A program made the translations under genes and the position numbers. A DNA stretch of 64,000 nt from JBPRGH01 sp051418055 (GTDB lineage: Bacteria; Bacteroidota; Bacteroidia; Cytophagales; Cyclobacteriaceae), in NCBI GenBank assembly GCA_051418055.1, contig JBPRGH010000103.1, positions 93,054 to 157,053 of the forward strand, read 5' to 3'. Below, piece by piece: positions 45,092 to 54,146 of the stretch; the stretch's first letter is position 1; the number at the start of each line of letters is the position of its first letter. The notes beneath the pieces are model-generated. The model made no database searches and was not told the DNA's origin. It saw only the letters and a list, made by a program, of their open reading frames with translations.

Positions 45092-46516
45092 ATGGTTTTA
45101 GCAGGGTTTCTTCTTTATCTCAGCCTCATTATTGGCATTGGCTGGTATTCATCAAAATTTGCCTCCAAAGGGCTCAGTGAATATTTTTTAGCCGGCCGCG
45201 GACTCAACTATTTTGTAACTGCACTTTCTGCCGTTGCATCCGGAAGAAGCGCCTGGCTCCTGCTGGGCTTTACAGGAATGGCATATATGCAAGGGTTTTC
45301 AGCCATATGGGCAGCAGCAGGTTATACTGTTGTAGAATTATTCCTGTTCTTGTTTTTTGCTCCTCCTTTCAGAAAATTTACCGTTGATTTTAACTGCATT
45401 ACTGTTCCTGATTATTTTTCTGAAAGATTTCCAAATAAAAGGATCACCTTAAGGATTATGCTAGCAGTCGTGATCATTCTTTTTATGTCCGGTTATGTAG
45501 CGGCACAGTTGGTAGCCGGAGGAAAAGCTTTTTCAGCAACATTCGCAATTACAGAAAATTATGGGATCTTTTTAACGGCATTAATTATATTTTTCTATAC
45601 AGTCACCGGAGGATTTTTAGCCGTAAGCTTAACTGATACGGTTCAGGGCATATTTATGCTGTTTGCTCTGATTGGCCTGCCAATTTACGCAATTATAAAT
45701 CTTGGAGGATGGCAGGAAGTAATGCAAATAGTTGCGGAAGGAGCGTATTTCGATCCATGGTCCCTGACAGCTGGCGCCTTTATTGGGTTTATTGGTATTG
45801 GGCTTGGCTCGCCGGGCAGCCCCCATATACTGGTGAGGTATATGTCTATCGATGATCCTAAAAAGCTAAAATTTGCAGCTATCACTGGAACCGTGTGGAA
45901 TATACTTATGGCTTTTGGTGCATTATTTATAGGTGTGGCAGGCCGGGCTTATTTTCCTGAGCTACAATCTCTACCTGATGCTGATGCTGAAAAAGTATTT
46001 CCCGTATTGGCAGAGCAGCTGGTGCATCCTTTCCTGTTCGGATTAATTATTGCATCCGTTTTTGCAGCCATTATGTCAACCGCAGATTCTCAGCTTTTGG
46101 TGGCAGCTTCGGCCATTGTACGCGATTTATATCAAAAAGTAGGACGCGGTGAATATCTTTCCGAAACACGGCTTGTAGTATTAAGCAGATGGGCAGTGGC
46201 ACTATTGTTAGTATTTGCCCTTACACTGGGCTTTGTTGCTGAAGATATTGTATTTTGGCTGGTATTATATTCCTGGGCAGGACTGGGGGCGACCATAGGC
46301 CCTACTGTACTTCTTGCAGTTTTCTGGCGGAAAACTACAGGTGAAGGAGTTATTGCCGGAATTATCACCGGGGCAGCACTGGTAATCGCCTGGAAACAAA
46401 TCCCTTTTTTCAGGGAGATGATCTGGGACGTATATGAACTTGTACCTGCTTTTCTGGGAAGCCTATTCATAACATGGCTTGTCTCTTTTACAACTTATAA
46501 AAAGATCTGGTATTAA
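45092..46516 (+). CDS. sodium/solute symporter (PutP-like)
   Basis: 474-residue SSS-family transporter with about 13 hydrophobic helices. The family hallmarks are SEYFLAGRGLNYFVTALSAVASGRSAW (about 29-55), SDTDTVQGIF-like sodium-site region (SLTDTVQGIFML) and ASVFAAIMSTADSQLL near 325-340, very similar to proline transporter PutP. Proline or another small solute is a plausible substrate but is not proven. It is divergent from feoAB by 119 bp. Confidence 0.91.
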   Translation: MVLAGFLLYLSLIIGIGWYSSKFASKGLSEYFLAGRGLNYFVTALSAVASGRSAWLLLGFTGMAYMQGFSAIWAAAGYTVVELFLFLFFAPPFRKFTVDFNCITVPDYFSERFPNKRITLRIMLAVVIILFMSGYVAAQLVAGGKAFSATFAITENYGIFLTALIIFFYTVTGGFLAVSLTDTVQGIFMLFALIGLPIYAIINLGGWQEVMQIVAEGAYFDPWSLTAGAFIGFIGIGLGSPGSPHILVRYMSIDDPKKLKFAAITGTVWNILMAFGALFIGVAGRAYFPELQSLPDADAEKVFPVLAEQLVHPFLFGLIIASVFAAIMSTADSQLLVAASAIVRDLYQKVGRGEYLSETRLVVLSRWAVALLLVFALTLGFVAEDIVFWLVLYSWAGLGATIGPTVLLAVFWRKTTGEGVIAGIITGAALVIAWKQIPFFREMIWDVYELVPAFLGSLFITWLVSFTTYKKIWY

Positions 46517-46591
46517 ATTAATCGCAATGTACGCACAAGTCGTTACGAAAGTAAAAGCTGTCAACCTGTCAACTTCATTATTTAAATTCTC

Positions 46592-46767
46592 ACCGCGAAG
46601 ACGCAGAGTCGCGAAGTTTCGCAGAGAAAAAAATTGATACCCTCAGCGTATGCCAAAAAACAATACAAGTAAATTTTTTCACGCAACCAAAATTTTAAGA
46701 AGATCCCGGTGTAGTGGTTTTCAATGGAACCACTCTGCGATTCTCAGCGCCTTCCTGCCTCTGCGGT
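46592..46767. repeat. imperfect terminal inverted repeat element
   Basis: ACCGCGAAGACGCAGAGTCG at 46592 and the inverted CTGCCTCTGCGGT ending at 46767 frame a 176-bp, gene-free segment. The left end continues CGCAGAG and the right end carries CTCTGCGA, the same style as the single repeat at 41939. It may be a non-autonomous repeat of MITE or REP type. No ORF and no tRNA are seen. Confidence 0.55.
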
Positions 46768-46774
46768 TAATAAG

Positions 46775-49567
46775 CTAATGCGCCTCGAGCCAGTTTTGTC
46801 CTATGCCTGCTTCCACCTGCATCGGGACCTTTAATTCAACGGCATGCTCCATTAGCGAAATAATTTTCTCCTTTACATGTTCAACTTCATCCTTATGAAG
46901 GTCAAAAACCAATTCATCATGTACCTGCATTGTCATTTTACTTTTCAGGTCCTCTTCATCCATCCATCGATGTATATTCACCATCGCAAGCTTGATAATA
47001 TCTGCAGCTGTTCCCTGGATTGGTGCATTAATGGCATTTCTTTCAGCATAGCCGCGCATTGTGGCATTACGGCTATTGATATCCCGCAGGTATCTTCTCC
47101 GGCCCATCAATGTTTCCACATACCCGACGCTACGTGCTTTTTCTATTGATTCATCCATATATTCTTTAATGGCCGGAAATTCTTTAAAATAAGCTCCTAT
47201 AATATCCGACGCTTCACCACGGCTTATATTAAGGCTTTGGCCCAGGCCAAAAGCAGAAATACCATAGATAATACCAAAATTAACTTCCTTGGCTTTTCTC
47301 CTCATATTAGGATCAACCTCCTCCATTGGAACCCCAAAAACTTTTGATGCTGTTGTGGTATGAATATCCCTTCCTTCCCTGAAAGCCTGTATCATACTTT
47401 CATCACCGGCGAATGATGAAACAATCCTCAATTCGATCTGGGAATAATCGGCAGACATGATCACATGGTTTTCATCACGAGGTACAAAAGCTTTTCTTAT
47501 TGCACGTCCTTTTTCCGTACGGATAGGAATATTCTGTAGATTAGGGTTTATTGAGCTCAATCGTCCGGTCGCTGCTACTGTTTGTGCATAATTTGTATGT
47601 ATCCTGCCATCAATTTTGCTGATCATTTTCGGCAGCGCATCAACGTATGTGCTTTTTAGCTTTTGATACTCCCTAAATTCAAGGATCAGGCGGGCTATAT
47701 CATGCTCTGCCGCCAGCTTTACAAGAATATCCTCCCCCGTCGCATACTGTCCGGATTTTGTTTTCTTTGGCTTTTCAATAAGCTTCAGTTTATCAAAAAG
47801 GATCTCGCCAAGCTGTTTTGGAGAACCAATATTAAATTCTTCCTCTGCAACTTCAAATATAAGGCTCTGCACTTTTCTGCTTTCTTTATCAAGCTCTTCT
47901 GACATCTCTGCCAGCGTCACCTGATCTACCCGAACACCCTCATATTCCATATCTGCCAGCACCCTTACAAGTGGCAGCTCAATTTTTTTAAGCAGGTCAA
48001 GCTGATTGTTCTTCTTAAGTTCATCCTCAAGGATATCCCTTAGCTGAAAGACAACATCAATTTCTTCTCCTGCAGCTTCAGCCAAAACCTCCGGCTCAAT
48101 CTGTTTTACAATTCCATCCCTTCTGCCCTTCGGAAATTGTTCTTTACGATCGGTCATCAGGAAATTAAGGATAAACTCAGCCTGGGCTTCCAGATCATGA
48201 CGGATTTCCGGCTCCATTACATAATGGGCAAGGTGGACATCAAAAAGTTCACCTTCAAGACATATGCCTTTGTTTTTTAATACCTGAAAAATAAATTTCA
48301 GATTGCTGCCAACCTTCTCTATCAATTTATTCTCAAGTGCCGGTTTTAATATTTCAAGCCTGTGCTCATTATTTATTACCGGAATATAAAATGTTTCATG
48401 CTTGTGATAACAAAATGATATTCCGACAAGCTGTGCATGTTTAGGATCATCAGAAGTCGTCTCCACTCCCAGGGCAAAACTTTTTTGCTTCAGCAGGTAA
48501 TCCTTCAGCTCTTCAATTTTTTTATCTTCATCCAACAGGTGATATTCATATTGCAGCTGGCTTAATAATTTTTTAGGCTGCTGCTCCTCTTCAACTACCT
48601 CTGCTGAACCTTTTTTAATGGCTGCGGCAGCTTTATCTCCAAATAGCGAAAGTTGTTCTTCTCTTGTACCTCTTGCAGAAACTCTTCCATCATCACCAAA
48701 AATACGCTTAAGTATGGCACGGAATTCCAGCTCCTCAAAAATTGCTTTTAATTTCTTCTCGTCAGGACCAGTATATTCAAGGGCTTTTTCATCAAATTCA
48801 ACCGGTACTTCTGTATTTATTGTGGCCAGCTGTTTTGAAAGGATACCCTGCTCACCATATGTTACGATATTCTCTTTCAGTTTGCCCTTAAGCTGGTCAG
48901 CATTTGCAACCAGATTTTCCACTGAACCATATTCTTTTAATAATTTAGAAGCAGTTTTCGGTCCCACTCCGGGAATACCGGGGATGTTATCGGATGTATC
49001 ACCCTGAAGCCCCAGCATATCCACTACCTGCTCAACTTCGGCTATATCCCACTTTTCCTTTACTTCTTCCGGACCAAGTACCTCCACTGTACTGCCCATA
49101 TATGATGGCTTGTACAGAAAAACACAATCATTTACCAGCTGTCCAAAATCTTTATCCGGAGTCATCATATACACCTCCTGAAAATCTTTTTCACATGCTT
49201 TTTTAGAAAGGGTGCCAATAATATCATCAGCTTCAAAACCATCAAATTCTATTACAGGAATATTAAAAGCCCTGACTATATCTTTTACAATTGGTAAACT
49301 AATGCGGATATCTTCCGGGGTCTCCTGCCTGGTGGCTTTATATTCAGAATATTGCTCATGCCTGAAAGTAGGTGCAGAAGTATCAAAAACTACTGCTATA
49401 TGGGTAGGCTGCTGCTTTTGCAGCACTTCAAGAAGGGTGTTGGTAAACCCAAACATTACCCCTGTATTTAATCCTTTTGAATTTATCCTTGGCGTACGGC
49501 TGAAAGCAAAATGTGCCCTATATACCAGGGCATAGGCATCTAATAAAAATAGCTTCTTATCACTCAT
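46775..49567 (-). CDS. polA: DNA polymerase I with degraded proofreading site
   Basis: 930-residue repair and Okazaki-processing polymerase. The 5'-3' exonuclease domain (1-300) is complete, with DAYALVYRA, DD and GDTSDNIPGIPGVGPKTA. The polymerase domain has motifs A (DYSQIELR), B (RRKAKEVNFGIIYG) and C (QVHDELVF). The 3'-5' exonuclease domain (about 340-520) is present in outline but its metal residues differ from E. coli: D355 to G367 (FALGVET, E369 kept), D424 to I426 (NLKFIFQ) and D501 to E502 with the Tyr gone (AAGEEIDVV). Proofreading is therefore likely lost. Single gene, minus strand. Confidence 0.96.
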   Translation of the reverse strand: MSDKKLFLLDAYALVYRAHFAFSRTPRINSKGLNTGVMFGFTNTLLEVLQKQQPTHIAVVFDTSAPTFRHEQYSEYKATRQETPEDIRISLPIVKDIVRAFNIPVIEFDGFEADDIIGTLSKKACEKDFQEVYMMTPDKDFGQLVNDCVFLYKPSYMGSTVEVLGPEEVKEKWDIAEVEQVVDMLGLQGDTSDNIPGIPGVGPKTASKLLKEYGSVENLVANADQLKGKLKENIVTYGEQGILSKQLATINTEVPVEFDEKALEYTGPDEKKLKAIFEELEFRAILKRIFGDDGRVSARGTREEQLSLFGDKAAAAIKKGSAEVVEEEQQPKKLLSQLQYEYHLLDEDKKIEELKDYLLKQKSFALGVETTSDDPKHAQLVGISFCYHKHETFYIPVINNEHRLEILKPALENKLIEKVGSNLKFIFQVLKNKGICLEGELFDVHLAHYVMEPEIRHDLEAQAEFILNFLMTDRKEQFPKGRRDGIVKQIEPEVLAEAAGEEIDVVFQLRDILEDELKKNNQLDLLKKIELPLVRVLADMEYEGVRVDQVTLAEMSEELDKESRKVQSLIFEVAEEEFNIGSPKQLGEILFDKLKLIEKPKKTKSGQYATGEDILVKLAAEHDIARLILEFREYQKLKSTYVDALPKMISKIDGRIHTNYAQTVAATGRLSSINPNLQNIPIRTEKGRAIRKAFVPRDENHVIMSADYSQIELRIVSSFAGDESMIQAFREGRDIHTTTASKVFGVPMEEVDPNMRRKAKEVNFGIIYGISAFGLGQSLNISRGEASDIIGAYFKEFPAIKEYMDESIEKARSVGYVETLMGRRRYLRDINSRNATMRGYAERNAINAPIQGTAADIIKLAMVNIHRWMDEEDLKSKMTMQVHDELVFDLHKDEVEHVKEKIISLMEHAVELKVPMQVEAGIGQNWLEAH

Positions 49568-49694
49568 GGGTTAAAGGTAAATGAAAAATTTTTTCTGATC
49601 TGAACTGATCCTAGAGCATAACTAAAAAAGCTGCAAAAAACTCCCCACAACAGCCTTTTTTTTAATAAACATTAAGGAGGCTAAAAAATTTATT

Positions 49695-49702
49695 TATTTT
49701 TG
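49695..49702 (+). promoter_or_regulatory. possible -7 element for the BLUF operon
   Basis: TATTTTTG matches the Bacteroidota -7 consensus TAnnTTTG and lies 93 bp before the BLUF start. A clear TTG-type -33 box at the right distance is not seen, and the region is A+T rich, so this is tentative. Confidence 0.3.
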
Positions 49703-49794
49703 TTTAACTTTTATATATTTTTATTAAACATTTTTATGTCTAATACGTATTACCTACACAACCAATATTTTTTACATTTTAAATTTTTTAAATT

Positions 49795-50214
49795 ATGTTA
49801 TCACACTTAGTCTACGTAAGCGTACGTAAAGCAAATTGTACAGAAGAAGAGATACAGAAAATCCTGGACTCCTGTAAAAAAAACAATAAAGAACTTGATA
49901 TCACTGGAGTATTACTTTATTCCAACACCCATTTTGTACAGTATCTGGAAGGGGATTATAAAATGATCATTGGTCTTTATGATAAAATCAAAGAAGATGA
50001 TCGTCACAAAAACGTGGTTATGATCACAAGCGGGCCTATTAAAGAACGCTCCTTCCCAAGCTGGCAAATGGGTGCTAAAAAATTCCAGGAGAATAATATA
50101 GAATATCAAACAGATATGTCTGCAACAGAAAAGCAGGAGTTCCGGTCAATCCTTTCCGGTGAAAAGAAAGAAGGTAATAAAGCAATTGATCTTATGAAGA
50201 AGTTCTTCAAATAG
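49795..50214 (+). CDS. BLUF-domain blue-light photoreceptor
   Basis: 139-residue flavin (FAD) sensor. All residues of the BLUF photocycle are at the spacing seen in AppA: Y7, N31, Q49 (FVQYLEG), W90 and M92 (SWQMG). Opening HLVYVSVRK and ITGVLLY are standard. The C-terminus (about 100-139) is a short helical tail with no output domain, so it is a stand-alone BLUF that must signal through a partner. A 75-residue ORF follows after 24 bp. Its 227-bp upstream region is very A+T rich. Light sensing in an organism without known phototrophy genes in view is notable. Confidence 0.95.
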   Translation: MLSHLVYVSVRKANCTEEEIQKILDSCKKNNKELDITGVLLYSNTHFVQYLEGDYKMIIGLYDKIKEDDRHKNVVMITSGPIKERSFPSWQMGAKKFQENNIEYQTDMSATEKQEFRSILSGEKKEGNKAIDLMKKFFK

Positions 50215-50238
50215 ACGATCTCAATAAAAATTTAAGCA

Positions 50239-50466
50239 ATGAATTATTCAGAAGAACAAAAGAAAAATAAGATCCGGGACATTGAGGATATTGATTTTGG
50301 TGATAATATTCTTGAGATTACCTCAAGTCTCGAGATCTTATTGACTTTATTTGAAAATGACGATGACCCTGAAGTAATTGGGGCATGCAAAAAGAGATTA
50401 AAGGAGGGTGTGGCTTTATTAAAAAAATATGGAGCTGCCGATAAAGCAAAGAATTTTAAAGTATAA
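50239..50466 (+). CDS. small protein of unknown function, BLUF operon
   Basis: 75 residues, acidic and helical (MNYSEEQKKNKIRDIEDIDF, then a long amphipathic helix EITSSLEILLTLFENDDDPEVIGACKK region). It begins 24 bp after the BLUF stop on the same strand, so co-transcription is likely. No His-phosphotransfer, HTH, EAL or GGDEF motif is visible. It may be a partner or adaptor for the light sensor, but this is position-based inference only. Confidence 0.65.
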   Translation: MNYSEEQKKNKIRDIEDIDFGDNILEITSSLEILLTLFENDDDPEVIGACKKRLKEGVALLKKYGAADKAKNFKV

Positions 50467-50619
50467 AAACAGGATTTCATTCTATACAGTCCCTCTACCG
50501 GCTAAATCGGTTTTTTGAAGAATTTTATTACGAGAATTAAAATATATCTTGATCTTTGTGGGTTATTGATTAACATTTTTACTTAATATTTCGTATTTTT
50601 CTTAATAACCGATTAAAGA

Positions 50620-51804
50620 ATGAAATCCTTTTTATTTTCTTTTCTTATACTTCTTAGTTATTCATCCTGGTCTCAAGTCAAAGAAGGTTTTGATAAAGAG
50701 GAGGTTAAAGACCTTATTGCTATATGTAATAGTTTTACCTTTATTGACCTTTATCAGTCTGATGAGGAAATACTTCCTGAGGGTTATGAAAAAAGATATA
50801 CCTCCGGCACTTTCGGGATGGACAATAAATATCAGATCTATATAAAAGGAAAAACCGCTGTTATTAATTTCCGTGGATCTACTGATAAAAAGATCAGCTG
50901 GATGGGAAATATCTACTCTTCCATGATACCGGCAAAAGGGGTTATAAAGGTTCAGGGAGAAACATTTAATTATATGTTTGCGCGTAACAAAGCTGCTGCT
51001 GTACACAGTGGTTATGCATTAGCCCTCGCATATCTTTCGAAAGATGTTTTATATCATATCAATTCACTAAACCGTGAAGGTGTTTTTGATATAATAATTA
51101 CTGGTCACAGCCAGGGTGGAGCTCTGGCAAACCTAATTACTGCTTACCTTCATCATTTACCTGAAAAGGTGCTCTCAAAGAAGAATAAAATAAAAACATA
51201 TGCCTTTGCAGCTCCAATGGTAGGGAATAAGGAGTTTGCAGAAGAATATAAGGAAGAGTTTTGTACAAAAAACATCAGCTTTAACATTGTTAATCCTGCT
51301 GATCCAATTCCAACTTTTCCTTTAAGTTATAATGAAGAAAATTTTGTGGAGGAAACCATTAAAAACGTGCTTTTTAATAAAGAGGCCATTGATAAGAAAC
51401 GCATTCTGGCAAATGGTGCGGCAATATTATTTGAAAAGCCTTTAAATAAATACGCTCAGAAATTAAGCCAGTCTGTCGAGGAGCAGATAGCCAAAGAATT
51501 AGGTCCGGTGGAAATGCCTCAATATGTTGAGGGCATAAATTATTCCCAGCTCGACAACCTTATTATGCTTATCCCGGTAGAGTTTCCCCGCTTCCTGAAA
51601 GATTCAACCATCCTTCAGAATGATTCGCTGATGGCTGTTTATAAAAGAGACGATGAAGGTTATTTTATCAATGAAGAGGTATATGCAAAACAGTCATGGA
51701 CGTATCAACATAAACCTTACAATTATTATGTCTCGGTGCTGAAAGTATTTTTCCCGGAACAATATGCAACCCTGGAAAAAAAGTATCTTCAGGAAAATCT
51801 TTAA
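50620..51804 (+). CDS. class 3 lipase-like secreted hydrolase
   Basis: 394 residues with a signal peptide (1-19, ending SWSQ). The alpha/beta hydrolase core shows the lipase-3 elbow GHSQGGALA with Ser164, AAPMVGNKEF and an Asp near 228 (NPADPIPTFP); a catalytic His likely lies later. Opening GTFGMDNKYQIYIKG and VINFRGSTD are typical. The C-terminal part (about 280-394) is not recognised. Likely a triacylglycerol or phospholipid esterase acting outside the inner membrane; the next small gene follows after 20 bp. Confidence 0.88.
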   Translation: MKSFLFSFLILLSYSSWSQVKEGFDKEEVKDLIAICNSFTFIDLYQSDEEILPEGYEKRYTSGTFGMDNKYQIYIKGKTAVINFRGSTDKKISWMGNIYSSMIPAKGVIKVQGETFNYMFARNKAAAVHSGYALALAYLSKDVLYHINSLNREGVFDIIITGHSQGGALANLITAYLHHLPEKVLSKKNKIKTYAFAAPMVGNKEFAEEYKEEFCTKNISFNIVNPADPIPTFPLSYNEENFVEETIKNVLFNKEAIDKKRILANGAAILFEKPLNKYAQKLSQSVEEQIAKELGPVEMPQYVEGINYSQLDNLIMLIPVEFPRFLKDSTILQNDSLMAVYKRDDEGYFINEEVYAKQSWTYQHKPYNYYVSVLKVFFPEQYATLEKKYLQENL

Positions 51805-51824
51805 CACCAAATTCAAATTATCAA

Positions 51825-52052
51825 ATGAGTTTCGCTGATTTAGTGACTACTGCAGGTGTTTCCCTTATCCTGCTGGCTTTTCTTCTATTAACCCTTAAAA
51901 AAGTCTCTTCCACAGATAAACTGTACCACATTTTAAATTTACTAGGCGCCGGACTGGCGTGTTATGGTGCCATTCTTATTGAATCCGTGCCTTTTGTTGT
52001 ATTGGAAGGGATTTGGGCAGCAGCATCAGTTTACGGACTTATTAGAAGCTAA
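51825..52052 (+). CDS. CBU_0592-type small membrane protein
   Basis: 75 residues, two to three hydrophobic segments (about 6-24, 37-50, 54-72). The pattern LLLTLKKVSSTDKLYHILNLLGAG and the final GIWAAASVYGLIRS match this conserved uncharacterised family. It follows the lipase gene by 20 bp and its stop abuts the PAP2 gene stop (52052/52053) with no spacer. Confidence 0.85.
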   Translation: MSFADLVTTAGVSLILLAFLLLTLKKVSSTDKLYHILNLLGAGLACYGAILIESVPFVVLEGIWAAASVYGLIRS

Positions 52053-52844
52053 TTAATCATCTGCTTCAGTATCCTCCATGGCGATTCTTTGCTGCCTATG
52101 TCTTTTTCGCCTCCGGTAAAGCCTGAAAGCATTTATCATAAATATTACGAATACAAGCCAGAACAGCCCTGCAGCAAAACCGGCTACCACATCACTGGGA
52201 TAATGTACGCCCAGATACACCCTGCTGGCCCCAATCGCAATTATTAAAAGGGGAAGGAGAATGAATGCTAGTATTTTAATCCATCGGTGATTAACCTTCA
52301 CATACGCCAGGTAAATTAAAAATCCATAGAAAGCCAGGGCAACCATACTGTGCCCACTGGGATAACTATAGGAAGAAGCCTCTATCAACCGCATTCCCAC
52401 CTCCGGCCGTTCACGGCTAATCATATGCTTTATAAAGACATTTAAAGCTGCAGTAGAAGCCAAAATTATTACACTTTGCAAAAGCCATCGGGCATTTTTC
52501 TTATAAATCAAAAACCACATTACTACCGCTATTATTATAATGGCATAAGTCACCTCATCACCCAGATCGGTAATGACAGTAACAAATTCAGTCATTGTTT
52601 CACCTCTGTACTGATAAATATAGCTGGTAACGCGTTCATCAAATTCTTCCAGGTTTTCCCTTCTCAGCTCATCGGTAATTTCAAGAAATCCATTCAGGGA
52701 AAATGCTCCGAGGGCTATTATGAGTATAAGGCCAATAATAAACGCCAGGTATCCTTCTCCATACCATTTAAACTCTTTTTCTACTTTTTGAGAAACCTGC
52801 TTTACATCTTCTTTTATATCCTCTTTGTTATGACTCTCCGACAT
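52053..52844 (-). CDS. PAP2 family membrane phosphatase
   Basis: 263-residue membrane enzyme that removes phosphate from lipid phosphates such as phosphatidate or undecaprenyl pyrophosphate. The three phosphatase motifs are present: K-x6-RP (KHMISRERPE), PSGH (SYPSGHS) and SR-x5-H (SRVYLGVHYPSD). About six hydrophobic helices are seen. The soluble N-terminus (1-25) is charged and lacks a known motif. It is convergent with the CBU_0592-like gene. Confidence 0.93.
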   Translation of the reverse strand: MSESHNKEDIKEDVKQVSQKVEKEFKWYGEGYLAFIIGLILIIALGAFSLNGFLEITDELRRENLEEFDERVTSYIYQYRGETMTEFVTVITDLGDEVTYAIIIIAVVMWFLIYKKNARWLLQSVIILASTAALNVFIKHMISRERPEVGMRLIEASSYSYPSGHSMVALAFYGFLIYLAYVKVNHRWIKILAFILLPLLIIAIGASRVYLGVHYPSDVVAGFAAGLFWLVFVIFMINAFRLYRRRKRHRQQRIAMEDTEADD

Positions 52845-52925
52845 TTGTTTCTGTTCTGAATCCTGTTTTAGATAAATATGTTTTCTTTATATCTAATTTA
52901 CAAGCAGTTAAAATGTTCAGAATTG

Positions 52926-54146
52926 TTACACGAAAGGCTCTAAAGCAGCTTCTACAGAGGAGGACGCCGGGAAATATTCAACCAATTTCAGCATTACGGC
53001 ATCTACAAGAGTATCGGGGCATGAGGCACCACTTGTAAGGATAATATTCAATGGTCTTTTCTCAGGTAAATAATCAAAAGTTGTCATCATTTCTTTATTT
53101 CGATAATTAAAATGATGGATCTCACTCTCAGATTTTATCTCCTGGGGTGAATTTATATAATACGTAGGAAATTTTTCTTCCAGCAGCTCTACCAGGTGAG
53201 AGGTATTAGAGCTGTTATATCCGCCAACCACAATAGCAAGATCAGCATCTTCTCTCAATAAGCCATATGTAGCCTCCTGATTATCATTAGTTGCATAGCA
53301 AAGCGTGTCCCGGGTATCGGCAAAATGATTTTTTAGGTTTTCCACACCATATTTATCTGCCATTACCTGCTTAAAATAATCTGCGATAGCTTGGGTTTCT
53401 GTAGCCAGCATTGTCGTCTGGTTAACAACTCCCACGCGAGCAAAATGTATTTCCGGATCAAACCCGGGGGTGTGTTTACCTTCAAAAAGCTTATAAAAAT
53501 CTTCCTTTGATATTTCTCCCTTTATTACGGCGCCCAGCTGTTTTGCCTCTTCCATATCTCTGACAATAACAGATGGGGCTCCTTTTTGGCTATGGCTAAA
53601 GGTTGCTCGGGTTTCTTCGTGTCGGTGTTTTCCATGAATGATAACCGTATACGCCTCTTCGCCTAATTTGGCAGCACGTTTCCAAACTTTTTCAACAAAC
53701 GGGCAGGTAGTATTATATTTTTGTACTTCTACCCCTTTTTCCATCAGCAGCTGCTCTATTTCAATGGTAGTACCAAAGGCAGGAATAATAACAATATCAT
53801 CCGCTTTAACTTCATCCCAGCCTATATATTGGGTACCATCAGTATCCATTATAAAACGTATTCCCCGATCCTGCAGGTCATTATTTACTTCCTGATTATG
53901 GATCATCTGGCTTAGCAGATATACATTCTTATCCGGATTCTCTTCCAGGGCTTTATAGCTTATTTCTATAGCATTTTCTACACCATAGCAGAAGCCAAAA
54001 TGTCTCGCTATATGAAATCTTACAGGTCCAAAATCAATAGTGGCGGGTGCAAAATCTTTCTTTCGCGGATCTACCGCACGCCTCGATTCTTTTACTCTTC
54101 CTGTTATTGAAGATCTGTAATATGCAGGTATGTCAAATTTTTTGAT
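52926..54146 (-). CDS. ispH: 4-hydroxy-3-methylbut-2-enyl diphosphate reductase with ATC in place of ATG
   Basis: Last enzyme of the MEP isoprenoid pathway; makes IPP and DMAPP using a [4Fe-4S] cluster. The longest ATG-initiated frame starts only at 53906 (MIHNQEV), but the frame continues upstream with family sequence (FDIPAYYRSS, HFGFCYGVENAI) to 54146. There the family's usual Met aligns with ATC, preceded by AGGAGG at 54152-54157 and 5 nt spacing, giving 406 residues. Cluster cysteines are C53 (GFCYG), C148 (NTTCPF) and C283 (TLCYAT), which shows that the region upstream of 53906 is functional. Alternatives are a -1 frameshift from an upstream ORF or a sequence error. Start is the uncertain part. 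Confidence 0.93.
   Translation of the reverse strand: MKKFDIPAYYRSSITGRVKESRRAVDPRKKDFAPATIDFGPVRFHIARHFGFCYGVENAIEISYKALEENPDKNVYLLSQMIHNQEVNNDLQDRGIRFIMDTDGTQYIGWDEVKADDIVIIPAFGTTIEIEQLLMEKGVEVQKYNTTCPFVEKVWKRAAKLGEEAYTVIIHGKHRHEETRATFSHSQKGAPSVIVRDMEEAKQLGAVIKGEISKEDFYKLFEGKHTPGFDPEIHFARVGVVNQTTMLATETQAIADYFKQVMADKYGVENLKNHFADTRDTLCYATNDNQEATYGLLREDADLAIVVGGYNSSNTSHLVELLEEKFPTYYINSPQEIKSESEIHHFNYRNKEMMTTFDYLPEKRPLNIILTSGASCPDTLVDAVMLKLVEYFPASSSVEAALEPFV

Noticed and set aside
49631..49684. Terminator-like AGCC...GGCT pairing before the BLUF gene
   Set aside because: Only four end pairs match and the centre does not pair, so it is not supported.
52926..53906. ispH taken to start at the first ATG (53906)
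   Set aside because: This would remove the first 80 residues with cluster cysteine C53 and the FDIPAYYRS and GFCYGVENAI blocks that are present in the same open frame.
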